Below are positions 49,830 through 61,333 of a DNA stretch of 64,000 nucleotides, in pieces (the stretch's first letter is position 1; the number at the start of each line of letters is the position of its first letter). The stretch lies in the NCBI GenBank assembly GCA_902543145.1, contig CACBXG010000006.1, positions 38,531-102,530 on the forward strand, written 5' to 3'. Origin of the DNA: an uncultured SAR116 cluster alpha proteobacterium. GTDB taxonomy: Bacteria > Pseudomonadota > Alphaproteobacteria > Puniceispirillales > Marisalimonadaceae. The position numbers and the translations under genes are program-made. A model generated the notes under the pieces. The model was not told where the DNA came from, did no database searches, and saw only the letters and a program-made list of their open reading frames with translations.

Positions 49830-50804
49830 TTAAGTTTTATTTTTAGAATAATTTAGTGCTTCAATTATTGACATTCTTACAGCAACACCCATTTCAACTT
49901 GAGTTTTTATTAAACTCCTATTTGTATCATCCGCAAGGGCAGATGCAATTTCTACCCCTCTATTCATTGGTCCAGGATGCATGATTACTGCATTTGGACT
50001 GGCCATCGAAAGTTTCGTTTCATCAAGTCCAAAAAATTTAAAATATTCTCTTTCAGAAGGATTTTCCGTGCCTGACATTCTCTCATTTTGAAGACGTAAT
50101 AACATTACTACATCAGTATCTTTAATTCCTTCTTTCATATCATTAAAGCATTTCACACCTAATTTTTCTAAGCTCGAAGGCATTAATGTTGATGGAGCAA
50201 CACATCTGACTTCAGCACCCATAGTAGTTAACAAATGTATATTTGATCTTGCTACTCTACTATTAGAAATGTCCCCACATATGCTAATCTTTAAACCCTC
50301 TAGGTATCCAATTCTTCTTTTGATTGTTAGAGCATCTAATAAAGCTTGAGTAGGGTGCTCGTGTCTTCCATCACCAGCATTGATAATACTACAACTTAGA
50401 TATTCTGCGAATAGAAGTGGTGCGCCACTATGGGGATGTCTCACTATCAATAAATCAGGTTTCATTGCGTTTAAAGTACTAGCGGTATCTAATAAGCTTT
50501 CTCCTTTCTTTATAGATGAGTTAATTAAAGAAATATTAATTACTTCTGCTCCAAGTCTTCTAGCTGCAAGTTCAAATGAAACCCTAGTACGAGTTGAATT
50601 TTCAAAAAAGACATTTAGTACTACATATCCAGACAGATATTTTGTGTTGGCGTGTTTATCTAAATTTGCAAAATGGTCAGCTCTATCAAGTAGTTTCTGA
50701 ATTTCACTTTTTTGCATACCTTCTATTGCTAAAAGGTGATGTGATGATAATTTCACAGGGGAAGATTTATTAACTTCAGAATTATTTTTAAATAATTTAT
50801 TCAT
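49830..50804 (-). CDS. pyrB: Aspartate carbamoyltransferase catalytic subunit
   Basis: [55 protein letters not shown]. Confidence 0.97.
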   Translation of the reverse strand: MNKLFKNNSEVNKSSPVKLSSHHLLAIEGMQKSEIQKLLDRADHFANLDKHANTKYLSGYVVLNVFFENSTRTRVSFELAARRLGAEVINISLINSSIKKGESLLDTASTLNAMKPDLLIVRHPHSGAPLLFAEYLSCSIINAGDGRHEHPTQALLDALTIKRRIGYLEGLKISICGDISNSRVARSNIHLLTTMGAEVRCVAPSTLMPSSLEKLGVKCFNDMKEGIKDTDVVMLLRLQNERMSGTENPSEREYFKFFGLDETKLSMASPNAVIMHPGPMNRGVEIASALADDTNRSLIKTQVEMGVAVRMSIIEALNYSKNKT

Positions 50805-50817
50805 TAAAAATATCTTA

Positions 50818-51327
50818 CTACATCTTTTTTTTTAATACGTCTAGTGCAGTTTGCAAAATCCAACAAGCAGCCAGTTGATCAGTTCTTAAACTTCTTTGTT
50901 TTCTTGTCATGTCTGCTGTAATCATTGGCTTTTCAATAGCCATTGTGGACATTCTCTCGTCTTGTAATAAAACTGGAAGATCTCTCTTTTTTAAAACACT
51001 ATTTGTAAAATCTCTTACTGAGTCGCATCTAGGACCTACACTCCCATCCATATTAAGTGGCCAGCCCATTACTAATCCTGTAATGTCGTACTCATCAAAA
51101 ATTGAAATCAATTTACTTAAATCGGATTTGAGTTTGTATCTTTTTATAGTTTTTATTGGTGAAGCAACTGTCATATCGGAGTTGCTTATTGCAATGCCTA
51201 GTGTTTTAGTGCCATGGTCAATTCCTAACAGTCTTTTTTTAGGCAAAATATTTAACAAAAATTCATCAAGCTTGAAGATAGGCATAATTGATGCTAACAG
51301 ACTTTCATATAAAATAAAATTTATCAA
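50818..51327 (-). CDS. ruvX: Holliday junction resolvase-like RuvX/YqgF
   Basis: [48 protein letters not shown]. Confidence 0.92.
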   Translation of the reverse strand: MINFILYESLLASIMPIFKLDEFLLNILPKKRLLGIDHGTKTLGIAISNSDMTVASPIKTIKRYKLKSDLSKLISIFDEYDITGLVMGWPLNMDGSVGPRCDSVRDFTNSVLKKRDLPVLLQDERMSTMAIEKPMITADMTRKQRSLRTDQLAACWILQTALDVLKKKM

Positions 51328-51345
51328 TTTAATATAGGGTTGAAC

Positions 51346-51648
51346 ATGCCTAATAAAGATACAATTGTAGATGTTCCTACTGTAAATAAAATAGCACGGC
51401 TTTGTCGTTTAGATATTCCAGAAGTAAACAAAGAAAGTCTAACTAATGATTTAAATAATATTTTAGGCTTTGTTGCACAGCTTGATGAAGTAGATACCTC
51501 TAATGTCGAGCCATTAGCTTCTGTAACAGGACATAAGTTGCCACTTAGGAGTGATGATGTAAATGATGGTAATATTGAAGATTTAGTTTTAAAAAATGCC
51601 CCTGAAAGCTCTAGTGGCTTTTTTGTTGTTCCAAAGGTTATCGAATAA
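51346..51648 (+). CDS. gatC: Asp/Glu-tRNA(Asn/Gln) amidotransferase subunit C
   Basis: [14 protein letters not shown]...[25 protein letters not shown]; start probably the second Met. Confidence 0.95.
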   Translation: MPNKDTIVDVPTVNKIARLCRLDIPEVNKESLTNDLNNILGFVAQLDEVDTSNVEPLASVTGHKLPLRSDDVNDGNIEDLVLKNAPESSSGFFVVPKVIE

Positions 51649-53111
51649 TGTCTGAATTACTTGATTTAAATTTAGTTGAGGCCTCTGAAGCTCTTAAAAA
51701 TAAAAAGATTTCGTCATTAGAATTAACCAAAGCTTATTTGAAATCTATTAGTGATACATCTTCATTAGGCGCTTATCTTGAAATAGTAGAGGATAAGGCC
51801 ATAAGTATGGCAAAAGAATCAGACAAAAAATTGATTAATGGCACAGCAAGGCCTCTAGAGGGAATTCCCATAGGAATTAAGGACATGTTTTGCACCAAAG
51901 ACATAAAAACAACTGCGTCTTCAAAAATTTTAGAAAATTTTATACCTACATATGAAAGTACAGTTACTCAGAATCTATGGAATGATGGCGCAGTTATTCT
52001 TGGAAAATTATCGTGTGATGAATTTGCAATGGGCTCTAGTAATGAAACTGCAGCTAAAGGTAATGTAATCAACCCATGGTTGAAAAATAAAAAAATGTCT
52101 CCAGGTGGTTCTTCAGGTGGATCAGCAGCAGCTGTTGCTTCAAGGTCCGCTTTAGCGGCAACAGGTACAGATACAGGTGGATCAATAAGGCAACCAGCTG
52201 CTTTTTGTGGTATAACTGGTTTAAAACCTACATATGGAAGGTGTTCAAGATGGGGAATTGTAGCATTTTCTTCTTCCTTAGATCAGGCAGGTCCACTAAC
52301 TAGAACAGTGAGCGATGCTGCTTTAATGTTAAATTCTATGGCTGGTTATGATCAAAAAGACTCCACATCAGCAAATTTAAAAATGCCGGACTTAATGGAT
52401 TATTTGGATAAAGGGATAAAAGGAAAAAAAATAGGCATACCAAAAGAATACACGCAAGATGGTATTTCTGAAGAAATTGTAAAATTTTATGAGAAATCAA
52501 TTGATTTGTTAAAAGATGAAGGAGCTGAGATAATTCCAGTTTCTTTGCCTCACACTAAATACGCTCTGCCTGCTTATTATATTATTGCTCCCGCTGAAGC
52601 CTCAAGTAATTTAGCTCGATATGATGGTGTTAGATACGGCGCAAGACAGGAAGCTTCTAGTTTAGATGAAATGTATGAATTAACTCGTGGAAATGGCTTT
52701 GGCGATGAAGTTAAAAGAAGGATAATGATCGGTACTTATGTGTTATCTTCAGGATATTATGATGCATATTATCTAAAAGCCCAAAAAGTAAGAAGATTGA
52801 TAAAAGAAGATTTTGAGAACGTTTACAAACAAGTAAATTATATTTTGACCCCTTCAACACCAACAACTTCTTTCGAATTAGGTAAAAAACAAGATCCACT
52901 TACTATGTATCTAAATGATATTTTTACAGTACCAGCAAGCTTGGCTGGTTTGCCTGGGATTTCTTTGCCAGTTGGCCTAGATAATTCTGGCTTACCAATT
53001 GGTATACAACTGATTGCAAATTCTTTTGATGAACCTGGCTTGATTAGTACAGCTAGAGTATTAGAAAAGAATGCAGGATTTAATTTTATAGCTGATGGAG
53101 CCGCAAAATGA
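51648..53111 (+). CDS. gatA: Asp/Glu-tRNA amidotransferase subunit A
   Basis: [68 protein letters not shown]. Confidence 0.97.
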   Translation: MSELLDLNLVEASEALKNKKISSLELTKAYLKSISDTSSLGAYLEIVEDKAISMAKESDKKLINGTARPLEGIPIGIKDMFCTKDIKTTASSKILENFIPTYESTVTQNLWNDGAVILGKLSCDEFAMGSSNETAAKGNVINPWLKNKKMSPGGSSGGSAAAVASRSALAATGTDTGGSIRQPAAFCGITGLKPTYGRCSRWGIVAFSSSLDQAGPLTRTVSDAALMLNSMAGYDQKDSTSANLKMPDLMDYLDKGIKGKKIGIPKEYTQDGISEEIVKFYEKSIDLLKDEGAEIIPVSLPHTKYALPAYYIIAPAEASSNLARYDGVRYGARQEASSLDEMYELTRGNGFGDEVKRRIMIGTYVLSSGYYDAYYLKAQKVRRLIKEDFENVYKQVNYILTPSTPTTSFELGKKQDPLTMYLNDIFTVPASLAGLPGISLPVGLDNSGLPIGIQLIANSFDEPGLISTARVLEKNAGFNFIADGAAK

Positions 53112-54580
53112 ATAACACTTCAACTTTGAAGCCAGGTCATATTCAGGGCGAAACTGGCATATGGGAAATGGTAATTGGACTTGAAATACATGCACAAATT
53201 TCAAGTAAATCAAAATTGTTTTCAGGAGCGTCCGCTTCCTTTGGTTCTGAAGCTAATAGAAATGTATCCTTAGTCGATGCTGCAATGCCTGGCATGCTAC
53301 CAGTTATTAATGAGTTCTGTGTGGAACAAGCAGTTAAAACAGGACTGGCACTAAATGCAAAAATAAATAATGTTTCAGTTTTTGATAGAAAAAATTACTT
53401 TTACGCAGATTTACCTCAAGGATATCAGATAAGTCAATTTACTAAACCAATTGTAGGTGAAGGTGAAATTATAGTCGATTTAGATGACGAAGAACAAACG
53501 ATAATTGGTATTGAAAGATTACACTTAGAACAGGATGCAGGAAAATCACTTCATGATCAACATCCAACAAAATCATATATAGATTTAAACAGAACTGGTG
53601 TTGCATTAATGGAAATAGTTTCAAAGCCAGATATAAGATCACCTCAAGAAGCAGGTGCATACGTTAAAAAAATTAGATCTATACTGAGATATATTGGTGC
53701 CTGTGATGGAAACATGGAAGAAGGATCACTCAGAGCTGATTGCAATGTATCTGTTAGAAAGTCTGGAGAAGAATTTGGAACAAGATGTGAGATAAAAAAT
53801 CTAAATTCAATTAGATTTATTATTCAAGCAATACAATCTGAGGCGGAAAGACAAGTTGATATATTAGAGGAGGGTGGAACAATAGATCAAGAAACAAGAC
53901 TTTTTGACACTTCCACAGGAGAAACTAGATCAATGAGGAGTAAGGAAGATGCACACGATTATAGATATTTCCCTGATCCAGATTTATTACCTTTAGAATT
54001 TACAGAAAGTTGGGTTCAAGATATTAAAGAAAGTCTTCCAGAACTTCCAGATAGTCTTAAAAAAAGACTAGTTAAAGATTTTGGTATTACTTCTTATGAT
54101 GCCTCTATTCTTGTCGAAGAAAAAGATTACGTTGATTTTTACCAACAAGCAGCAAATGGAAGAGACGGAAAGCTTACAGCTAATTGGATGATAACTGAAT
54201 TATTTGGTGCTTTAAAAAAAGACAATTTGTCTTTCTCAGAATCACCAATTACTTCTGAAAATCTTGGGGAATTAATTTCTTTGATATCCAATGGAACTAT
54301 TTCAGGTAAAATAGCAAAAGAAGTATTTTCAGAGATGATGAAAAGTAAAAAGTCACCTTCTGAAATTGTAAAAGAAAAAGGACTTGAGCAAGTTTCTGAT
54401 GATTCAGAAATCTTAAAATTGATAGATCAAGTAATCTCAGACAACAAAGATAAGGTTAATGAATATTTAAGTGGAAAAGATAAACTTTTTGGTTTTTTTG
54501 TAGGACAAGTTATGAAATTATCCCAAGGTAAAGCTAATCCAGGCGTTGTTAATAAATTACTTAAAGAGAAACTTAAATAA
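53108..54580 (+). CDS. gatB: Asp/Glu-tRNA amidotransferase subunit B
   Basis: [61 protein letters not shown]. Confidence 0.97.
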   Translation: MNNTSTLKPGHIQGETGIWEMVIGLEIHAQISSKSKLFSGASASFGSEANRNVSLVDAAMPGMLPVINEFCVEQAVKTGLALNAKINNVSVFDRKNYFYADLPQGYQISQFTKPIVGEGEIIVDLDDEEQTIIGIERLHLEQDAGKSLHDQHPTKSYIDLNRTGVALMEIVSKPDIRSPQEAGAYVKKIRSILRYIGACDGNMEEGSLRADCNVSVRKSGEEFGTRCEIKNLNSIRFIIQAIQSEAERQVDILEEGGTIDQETRLFDTSTGETRSMRSKEDAHDYRYFPDPDLLPLEFTESWVQDIKESLPELPDSLKKRLVKDFGITSYDASILVEEKDYVDFYQQAANGRDGKLTANWMITELFGALKKDNLSFSESPITSENLGELISLISNGTISGKIAKEVFSEMMKSKKSPSEIVKEKGLEQVSDDSEILKLIDQVISDNKDKVNEYLSGKDKLFGFFVGQVMKLSQGKANPGVVNKLLKEKLK

Positions 54581-54592
54581 AACTATTTATAA

Positions 54593-55498
54593 TTATTTCT
54601 TTATTCTCCAATTAGCTAGTTTAATTGCGGAGATTATTGATAAGAAACCTACAATCAATTTTAAAGTTATTTCTTCATTAAGTATAAAAGAGCCAAGTAA
54701 AATCGCAGATAGAGGATTGAATCCAAGAGAAATTGCTGCTTGAGTTGGGGAAATTAATTGAAGTGCTTTACCCCAACAATACATCATTAAAACTCCACCT
54801 GGAATGACTAACATTAATAATGCATAGATCTGAACTTCACCAATTTGATATATGTTTTCAAAAGATGAACCAAAAAACAAAGTTATAAGAAAATTAATTA
54901 ATGTACCACTGCCCATTATATAAATCATGACTGGTATGTTTCCATATTTATTTAAATACTTACCTGAAAAAACAGTAAAACATGACGCAGCAATTACTCC
55001 AATCATCATTAAAAAATCACCTTTCAATGTTTGACTGAAATTATTGCTTACACTTTCTGACAAGCAAAATGATACTCCTAGAACAGCTATAAAAACAGCT
55101 ACACACTTATTTATTGTAATTTTTTCTATATTAAAAAAAAAAGCTATTAATATAGTACAAAGTGGCATGGTTGCATAAAGTAATCCTGCTCTTGCTGCAG
55201 TTGTATGTTCAAGTCCTGCGGCCATAAAGTTAGGGAAAATTGTTATCATGGCTAATCCCAAAATTGCTAAAGGAATTTTGTCTTCTCTTATAAATTTTGT
55301 TTTTAAAAATACAGAAATAGAGAGCAAAAACAAAATAAGTCCAGTTAATCCATAACGTAAAAAACTAAGAGTAAATGGATCTAAATCATCAACAATTAGT
55401 CTTGTGAAAACAAAAGTTGATCCACCAAGTGCCGCTGAAAAGGACGCAAAAAATGATCCTAATATTAGATTTTTAAAAATTATTTTGTCTTTATTCAT
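54593..55498 (-). CDS. EamA/DMT superfamily transporter
   Basis: 301 aa, about ten TM segments, FTLSFLRYGLTGLIL, TTAARAGLLYATMPLCTILIAFFF. Confidence 0.88.
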   Translation of the reverse strand: MNKDKIIFKNLILGSFFASFSAALGGSTFVFTRLIVDDLDPFTLSFLRYGLTGLILFLLSISVFLKTKFIREDKIPLAILGLAMITIFPNFMAAGLEHTTAARAGLLYATMPLCTILIAFFFNIEKITINKCVAVFIAVLGVSFCLSESVSNNFSQTLKGDFLMMIGVIAASCFTVFSGKYLNKYGNIPVMIYIMGSGTLINFLITLFFGSSFENIYQIGEVQIYALLMLVIPGGVLMMYCWGKALQLISPTQAAISLGFNPLSAILLGSFILNEEITLKLIVGFLSIISAIKLANWRIKK

Positions 55499-55580
55499 TA
55501 TTTTATTTTAAATAAGTTGAAATAAGAAGTATTCACTTACTAATCTAATACAACTAAAAATAGATAAAGATAGTAATATT

Positions 55581-56558
55581 ATGAAAAAATTAAAATTAGG
55601 TAGAACAGGATTGGATATATCCCAAGTTATTCTAGGTGGTGGTTGGGTTGGAGGATTATTTATTGACCCTAATTTTGATATAATGGAGAAAGCAATTGAA
55701 CTTTCAATTAAGGCTGGCATTAATTGGATTGATACAGCTGAAAGTTATAGCGATGGTAAATCTGAAAAAAATATTGGTTATTTAACAAGTTCTCTTCCTG
55801 CTTCAGATAAATTACAGATATCTTCGAAAGCTAGATTAGATCCTACTATTTCAGAAACGTTCGTTTCACAGTTAGATAGAAAATTAGACAACACACTAAA
55901 TAGATTAAAGGTAGATAAATTAGAATTATATCAATTACATAATAGAATAACTATTGAAGAAAGTAATGATACTCTAACCTTCTCACAATTATTAACTAAT
56001 AATGTTTGTGAGACAATGACAAAGCTTAAAGAAGATGGACGTGTTAAAAATATCGGACTTACAGCTTTAGGGGATACAGAATCTATAAGAAAAATTATAC
56101 AAACTGGTCATTTTGATACAGCTCAAATTTATTATAATCTGTTAAATCCAAGTGCTAATTTTAGAGAAAGAGGTAATTGGGGTGACCATGATTTTTCTGG
56201 TTTAATTGCAGATTGTCAAAAGTTTGAGATGGGCATAATGGGTATAAGGATTTTTGCAGCTGGATTGTTAGCTACAGACGTAAGGCATGGTAGAGAAATT
56301 CCAGTTACTCACGTTATTAATATGAAAGAAGAAGAAAGGCGTGTTAAAAAAATTTTTCAATTAGTAGGTGACTCCTATGGCAATAGAGCTCAATTCGCTC
56401 TGAGATATGGTTTATCCAATAAAAGTTTGAACTGTGTTGTATTAGGCTTGGCTTCCTTAGATCATTTAAAAAATTCTTTGCAAGCAGTTGAGATGGGGTC
56501 ATTGCCAGATGATTTGTTGATAAAAATATCTGAATTACAAAATTCCAATTTTATCTGA
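55581..56558 (+). CDS. Aldo/keto reductase
   Basis: KLGRTGLDISQVILGGG, GINWIDTAESYSDGKSEKNIG, LELYQLHNR. Confidence 0.93.
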   Translation: MKKLKLGRTGLDISQVILGGGWVGGLFIDPNFDIMEKAIELSIKAGINWIDTAESYSDGKSEKNIGYLTSSLPASDKLQISSKARLDPTISETFVSQLDRKLDNTLNRLKVDKLELYQLHNRITIEESNDTLTFSQLLTNNVCETMTKLKEDGRVKNIGLTALGDTESIRKIIQTGHFDTAQIYYNLLNPSANFRERGNWGDHDFSGLIADCQKFEMGIMGIRIFAAGLLATDVRHGREIPVTHVINMKEEERRVKKIFQLVGDSYGNRAQFALRYGLSNKSLNCVVLGLASLDHLKNSLQAVEMGSLPDDLLIKISELQNSNFI

Positions 56559-56632
56559 TTTTACATTTATATCGACTTAAGATTGAAGCAACCATATAAC
56601 TTAAATAATAAAATTAAAGTGTCAGGGCTTAT

Positions 56633-57547
56633 ATGAAAATACTAGTATTAGGAATTGGAGGAATCGGAGGTTTTTTTGGAGGATACCTTCAAGATAGTGG
56701 TGCTGATGTAACTTTTTTAGTTAGACCAAAAAGAAAAGAGCTATTATTAAAAAATAATTTAAAGATTATTAGTCCACTTGGTAACCTAAATTTAGAACCT
56801 AATTTAGTTTTATCGAATGAATTAAAACCAATCTACGATATTGTTCTAGTTTCCTGTAAAACCTATGATTTAGATCAAGCCATGCGAGATTTAAAAGGGG
56901 TTAGAGGAAAGGGTATGATTATCCCTTTTTTGAATGGGTTTACTCACATGGAAAAATTAGATAAAGAATTTGGAAGTGAAAATGTAATTGGAGGTGTAGC
57001 TCACATAAGCTCAACTATAAATAATGATGGTGCAATAGAACATTTTAGTGAATTTAAAAAAATAACTTTTGGTGATAGAAAAAAACACCAAAGTAATGAT
57101 CTTGTATCATTTTATAACATTTGCAAAAGAACTAAATTTGACGTTTCTATATCAGAAGATATTACCTTAGATTTGTGGAAAAAATGGGTTTTTATTGCAA
57201 CTGTTGCTGGGGCTACAACGTTGTTTAATTGTCCACTTGGAGAAATAAGTGAACATGCAGTTGGTAAAAAAACTTTATCTGACTTGTACGATGAATGTAG
57301 ATCAATAGCAAAATTTAATGGCTATATTATTAGTGATTTGGAAACAGAAAATGTTTTGATAAATATAATGACACCCGGATCACTTATTAAAGCCTCAATG
57401 CTTAGAGACATAGAAAAAAAAGGATTCACTGAGCATGAAGAAATATTTGGAGATTTAATTGCAGAAGCAGAAAAATTTAACCTTGATTGCCCAATTCTTA
57501 AAGCGTGTCATTTAAGGATGAAAATTTACAAAGAAAATCTAAATTAA
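56633..57547 (+). CDS. Ketopantoate reductase family (PanE/ApbA-like)
   Basis: LVLGIGGIGGFFGGYLQDSGADVTFLVRPKR, LVSCKTYDLDQAM, PFLNGFTHMEKL, KWVFIATVAGATTL. Confidence 0.9.
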   Translation: MKILVLGIGGIGGFFGGYLQDSGADVTFLVRPKRKELLLKNNLKIISPLGNLNLEPNLVLSNELKPIYDIVLVSCKTYDLDQAMRDLKGVRGKGMIIPFLNGFTHMEKLDKEFGSENVIGGVAHISSTINNDGAIEHFSEFKKITFGDRKKHQSNDLVSFYNICKRTKFDVSISEDITLDLWKKWVFIATVAGATTLFNCPLGEISEHAVGKKTLSDLYDECRSIAKFNGYIISDLETENVLINIMTPGSLIKASMLRDIEKKGFTEHEEIFGDLIAEAEKFNLDCPILKACHLRMKIYKENLN

Positions 57548-57550
57548 TTT

Positions 57551-58351
57551 TTAAGATCCAACTTTAAGGGAAGATTTTAGACCTCTTAAACAAGCAATCA
57601 CACTTAATCCCGTAATTCTTCCAGTTCCTGGATTTTCTGGTGTTTGAACATTTTGAATAGACATTTCAAATTCTGCGCTGTCCGATTTTACCTCGACTTT
57701 ATGGGTGTTTCTTTGTAGATTTGGATCTGCCCATATTTCAAGTTGTGTTTTATTAGCGCCTATACCCGCTAGCCCAACAGCAGCAGCTACATTGACATTT
57801 GCTGGAAAAGCTTTTGCACCATCAGTAGCTGAGCCTTTGAAAATTAATTTAGCTTCTGATAATTGATTAAGTTCTATTTTGTTTTTTATGACATATGGTG
57901 CTTTTGAAAGTGCATTAGGTGGTTTCCGAGTAGTCATTTTAACAGAATGAATTGTGGATTCTGCAGCTGCTCTTAATGCATCTAAACCTAATATAGCACC
58001 TGTTGCTAAAATTATTTGAGAGTTATTTTTTTTTGGTGTTTCAATTAAATCAAAATTATCAAGTATACCGGAACCACTAACAGTTATTAATGTTTTACCA
58101 TCATTAATACATCGAGTTGCAATATCTCTAAATGCTTCTTTTGGAGCACAATCTATAATAATTTGACAATTATTAATCAAAGTTTTTAGGTCAAAAATTT
58201 CGATACTTTTTTTAAATTTTGAAATTCTTTCTTCCGCGTTTGTTTTGCTTCTAGAAGAAATTCCATATAGATAAAAATTTTCTACGCCTTCTAAGAGTGC
58301 TTTAGCTACTTCTGTTCCTATTGAGCCAAAACCAACGATACCAACATTCAT
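57551..58351 (-). CDS. Aspartate dehydrogenase-like (NadX/DUF108 family)
   Basis: VGIVGFGSIGTEVAKAL, SGSGILDNFDLIETPK, ATGAILGLDALRAA, TTRKPPNAL, FPANVNVAAAVGLAGIG. Confidence 0.86.
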   Translation of the reverse strand: MNVGIVGFGSIGTEVAKALLEGVENFYLYGISSRSKTNAEERISKFKKSIEIFDLKTLINNCQIIIDCAPKEAFRDIATRCINDGKTLITVSGSGILDNFDLIETPKKNNSQIILATGAILGLDALRAAAESTIHSVKMTTRKPPNALSKAPYVIKNKIELNQLSEAKLIFKGSATDGAKAFPANVNVAAAVGLAGIGANKTQLEIWADPNLQRNTHKVEVKSDSAEFEMSIQNVQTPENPGTGRITGLSVIACLRGLKSSLKVGS

Positions 58352-58369
58352 CTTTTTACCCTAATGTAT

Positions 58370-60178
58370 TTATCTTCCAATTGCGTAACCTTGCATAAAT
58401 CTTGGATTAGCTGCCGCTTTTAAAATTGCATTATTCTTTGAAGCTGCAGTCATTCTGCCAAGACTCCAGTCATCATCAATTATTACTTTATGTCCTTTTT
58501 TAATAAGTTCATCAATAGTCTCCATAGGAAATCTTCTTTCAATTGCTAGATGACCAATATTAGTTTCTCTTGGATAGAATGAATTTGGAAAATGTGCAGT
58601 GCTGAAACCTGGGGCATCAATTGCTTCTTGAAGGTTGAGTCCAAAATGTACATGTCTTAAAAACAAATGAAGAGACCATTGATCTTGTTGATCACCTCCT
58701 GGTGTACCAAAAACCATATAAGGCAGTCCATCTTTCAAAGCAAGACTTGGAGATAAAGTAGTTCTAGGTCTTCTTTTTGGACCAATGCAAGCTGGGGAAT
58801 TTTCGTCTAACCAAAACATTTGCCCTCTATTAGATAAACAAAATCCAAGATTTGGAATTATTGGAGAGCTTTGCAACCAACCTCCACTGGGAGTGCCAGC
58901 AATCATATTTCCCCATTTATCAATTATATCAAAATGAGTAGTGTCTCCTTTTGTATCCCCAAGACTGGATGGATTAGGTTCGTCAAACCTCGCTACAGTA
59001 GGTTCTCCAATATCAAATTTTGAAAATGACTCTGGCGTACCACCTTTTGGTCTTACCAACACTTTCCCTCCAAAACCTGGTATAACTCCTGGTCTTACTT
59101 CCATTGAGGCTTCTTTGGATATTAAATTTCTTCTTGTAACATTGTATTCTTCACTCAATAAAATATCCATAGGCACTTCGTTGAAATTTGTATCTCCATA
59201 AAAAGCCTCTCTATCAGCAAAAGCTAATTTAGTTGCTTCTACAACTAAGTGTACAAACTCAGGAGAATTTTCATCTAATGAATCTAAATCAAATTCTTTT
59301 AGCAATGCTAATTGCTGTAAAAAAGTTGGACCTTGGCCCCAAGGTCCAGTTTTGCAAACTGTATAGTTTTTGTAATCATAACATAAAGGTTTTTCAATAG
59401 TTGCAGACCAATTAGCTAGATCATCTCCAGTTAATAAACCTTTATGTCTTTTTTCAGTTGTATCCATAAACTCATTATTTTTGCAAAAATCTTCTATTTC
59501 TTGTGCAATAAAACCCTGACTCCATATTAAACGAGCTTGTTTGATTTGTTCTTTACGATCATTGGATTTGTTTTCTGCTTCCTCAATAATTCTTAAATAT
59601 GTTTTAGCCATTTTTTTATTAGTAAAAAAATCACCAATGGAAGGAACTTTCCCATATGGGAGATAAATTCCTGCTGAACTTGTCCATTCTGTTTTAAACA
59701 GTTCTTCAACTGATTTGATTGTATTAATTATGTTTGGAACTAAAGGATAACCTTTTATTGCAATACCTATCGCTGGTTCTAAAACAGTCCTTAATGACAT
59801 AGTTCCATAGTTAAGTAAAAGAAGCATCCAAGCATCAAATGCGCCTGGAACGACAGCAGGCAACAAGCCACTTCCTGGAACTATATTTAAATTCATATCA
59901 CTAAAAGTTTTCAAAGATGCAGAATTTGGAGCAACACCCTGGCCACATATTACAACAGGGTTTTCTCCATTAGGGCATAAGATTAAAGGAACCTCTCCAC
60001 CTGGTCCATTTAGGTGAGGTTCAACTACCTGAAGTGCAAATCCAGTGGCAACAGCAGCATCAAATGCGTTTCCATTTTTCTCTAAAATTGACATACCAAC
60101 TGCAGATGCAATCCAATGAGTAGAAGTAACAACTCCAAAGTTGCCAACAATTTCAGGTCTTGTAGTAAATTTACTCAT
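58370..60178 (-). CDS. Gamma-glutamyltransferase-family Ntn-hydrolase
   Basis: FDAAVATGFALQVVEPHLNGPGGEVPLI, GDTTHFDIIDKWGNMIAGTPSGGWLQSSP (TTH autocleavage region), VFGTPGGDQQDQWSLHLFLR; start moved to ATG 60178 (MSKFTTRPEIVGN) with SD GGAAA; no obvious signal peptide. Confidence 0.88.
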   Translation of the reverse strand: MSKFTTRPEIVGNFGVVTSTHWIASAVGMSILEKNGNAFDAAVATGFALQVVEPHLNGPGGEVPLILCPNGENPVVICGQGVAPNSASLKTFSDMNLNIVPGSGLLPAVVPGAFDAWMLLLLNYGTMSLRTVLEPAIGIAIKGYPLVPNIINTIKSVEELFKTEWTSSAGIYLPYGKVPSIGDFFTNKKMAKTYLRIIEEAENKSNDRKEQIKQARLIWSQGFIAQEIEDFCKNNEFMDTTEKRHKGLLTGDDLANWSATIEKPLCYDYKNYTVCKTGPWGQGPTFLQQLALLKEFDLDSLDENSPEFVHLVVEATKLAFADREAFYGDTNFNEVPMDILLSEEYNVTRRNLISKEASMEVRPGVIPGFGGKVLVRPKGGTPESFSKFDIGEPTVARFDEPNPSSLGDTKGDTTHFDIIDKWGNMIAGTPSGGWLQSSPIIPNLGFCLSNRGQMFWLDENSPACIGPKRRPRTTLSPSLALKDGLPYMVFGTPGGDQQDQWSLHLFLRHVHFGLNLQEAIDAPGFSTAHFPNSFYPRETNIGHLAIERRFPMETIDELIKKGHKVIIDDDWSLGRMTAASKNNAILKAAANPRFMQGYAIGR

Positions 60179-60305
60179 TTTATTTCCAATATAAAATTTT
60201 ATTATTTTCAATATAATATTTTATTAATTGACTCTTATTAAAGAACTAAGAGAATATAAATTGATAATCATCAAAATTAAAATAAACAAATTTGTGGAGA
60301 TAACA

Positions 60306-61283
60306 ATGCCTATTAAAAATTTATTTAAAGCGAGTTTGGCTGGGGCAGCTTTATTAGCTTTATCATTTACAGGAGCTTCAGCAGCTCCAAGTATTCCTTG
60401 TGGCACTGCAAAACTAATTGTTCCATGGGGAGCAGGCGGTGGTACAGATGTCATATTTAGACAGATGGTCGAAAAAGTAAATAAAAGTGGAGCAAAGCCA
60501 CAGCTACAAGTCGTGAACGTTGGTGGCCAAGGTGGAAACAAAGGAGCTAAACAAGCTTCTAAAGCTAAACCTGATGGTTGTACTTTGTTTGCAATTCACC
60601 AAAGTGCTATAACTAGTTATTTTACTGGTAGAATAGATATTACTTGGGATGCATTTGAAACTATTTCTATGGTTACATCAACACCTTCTATAATAGGCGC
60701 AAATGTAAACACACCATATAATAATATATCAGAATTAGTTGCTGCTGCGAAAAAGGCACCAGGAACAATCACAGCAGGTGGAACTTTTGGTTCAACAAGT
60801 CAGTTTGTTTTTCTTTTATTAGAGGATGCAACTGGTGTAAAATTTAAACATGTATCATATGATGGTACAAAACAAAGAATGACTGCTTTGTTAGCAGATA
60901 ATATAAAGTTGGGAGAGATCAATTTGGCTGCAGCTATTAAATTTATCAAAGCTGGTAAATTAAAAGCGCTTGGCGTTACTAATGATGCAAGACTTGATCA
61001 AATTCCTGATATTAAAACAGCACAAGAGCAGGGTGCTAAGGTTATATTTGCCGTTGAAAGAGGGGTTGTTGCTCCAAAAGGAACATCTCCAGAAATTGTA
61101 AATCATTATGCAAAAATGTTTGAAGGCGCTGCTATGGATAAAGATTTTAAAGCTGCTATGCACAAAAAAGGTATTTTGATTAATTATAAAGGACCTGAAG
61201 ATTATAAGAAACATTTTCAAGCAACTTATGATTATTGGAAGCCAATAGCAAAACAAGTCGGTGTATATAAAAGAAAAGACTAA
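60306..61283 (+). CDS. tctC: Tripartite tricarboxylate transporter substrate-binding protein (TctC family)
   Basis: Signal peptide MPIKNLFKASLAGAALLALSFTGASAAPS; IVPWGAGGGTDVIFRQM, NVGGQGGNKGAKQASKAKPDGCTLF; start moved to ATG 60306 with GGAGAT SD. Confidence 0.9.
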   Translation: MPIKNLFKASLAGAALLALSFTGASAAPSIPCGTAKLIVPWGAGGGTDVIFRQMVEKVNKSGAKPQLQVVNVGGQGGNKGAKQASKAKPDGCTLFAIHQSAITSYFTGRIDITWDAFETISMVTSTPSIIGANVNTPYNNISELVAAAKKAPGTITAGGTFGSTSQFVFLLLEDATGVKFKHVSYDGTKQRMTALLADNIKLGEINLAAAIKFIKAGKLKALGVTNDARLDQIPDIKTAQEQGAKVIFAVERGVVAPKGTSPEIVNHYAKMFEGAAMDKDFKAAMHKKGILINYKGPEDYKKHFQATYDYWKPIAKQVGVYKRKD

Positions 61284-61290
61284 ATTTGAA

Positions 61291-61321
61291 AAAGAAGAGG
61301 TAACTAGTTTATCTCTTCTTT
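61291..61321 (+). promoter_or_regulatory. Intercistronic stem-loop between tctC and tctB
   Basis: AAAGAAGAGgT-AACTAGTTT-AtCTCTTCTTT: 11-bp stem including one G.T pair; no strong U-tract after it. Confidence 0.65.
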
Positions 61322-61333
61322 AAATAAATCATT

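Noticed and set aside
50909-51337. 142-aa ORF antisense to ruvX
   Set aside because: Overlaps ruvX with [14 protein letters not shown] and QDERMST motifs; the shadow frame has no family resemblance.
60224-60541. 105-aa ORF antisense to the tctC start
   Set aside because: Overlaps the TctC signal peptide and conserved region; no independent support.
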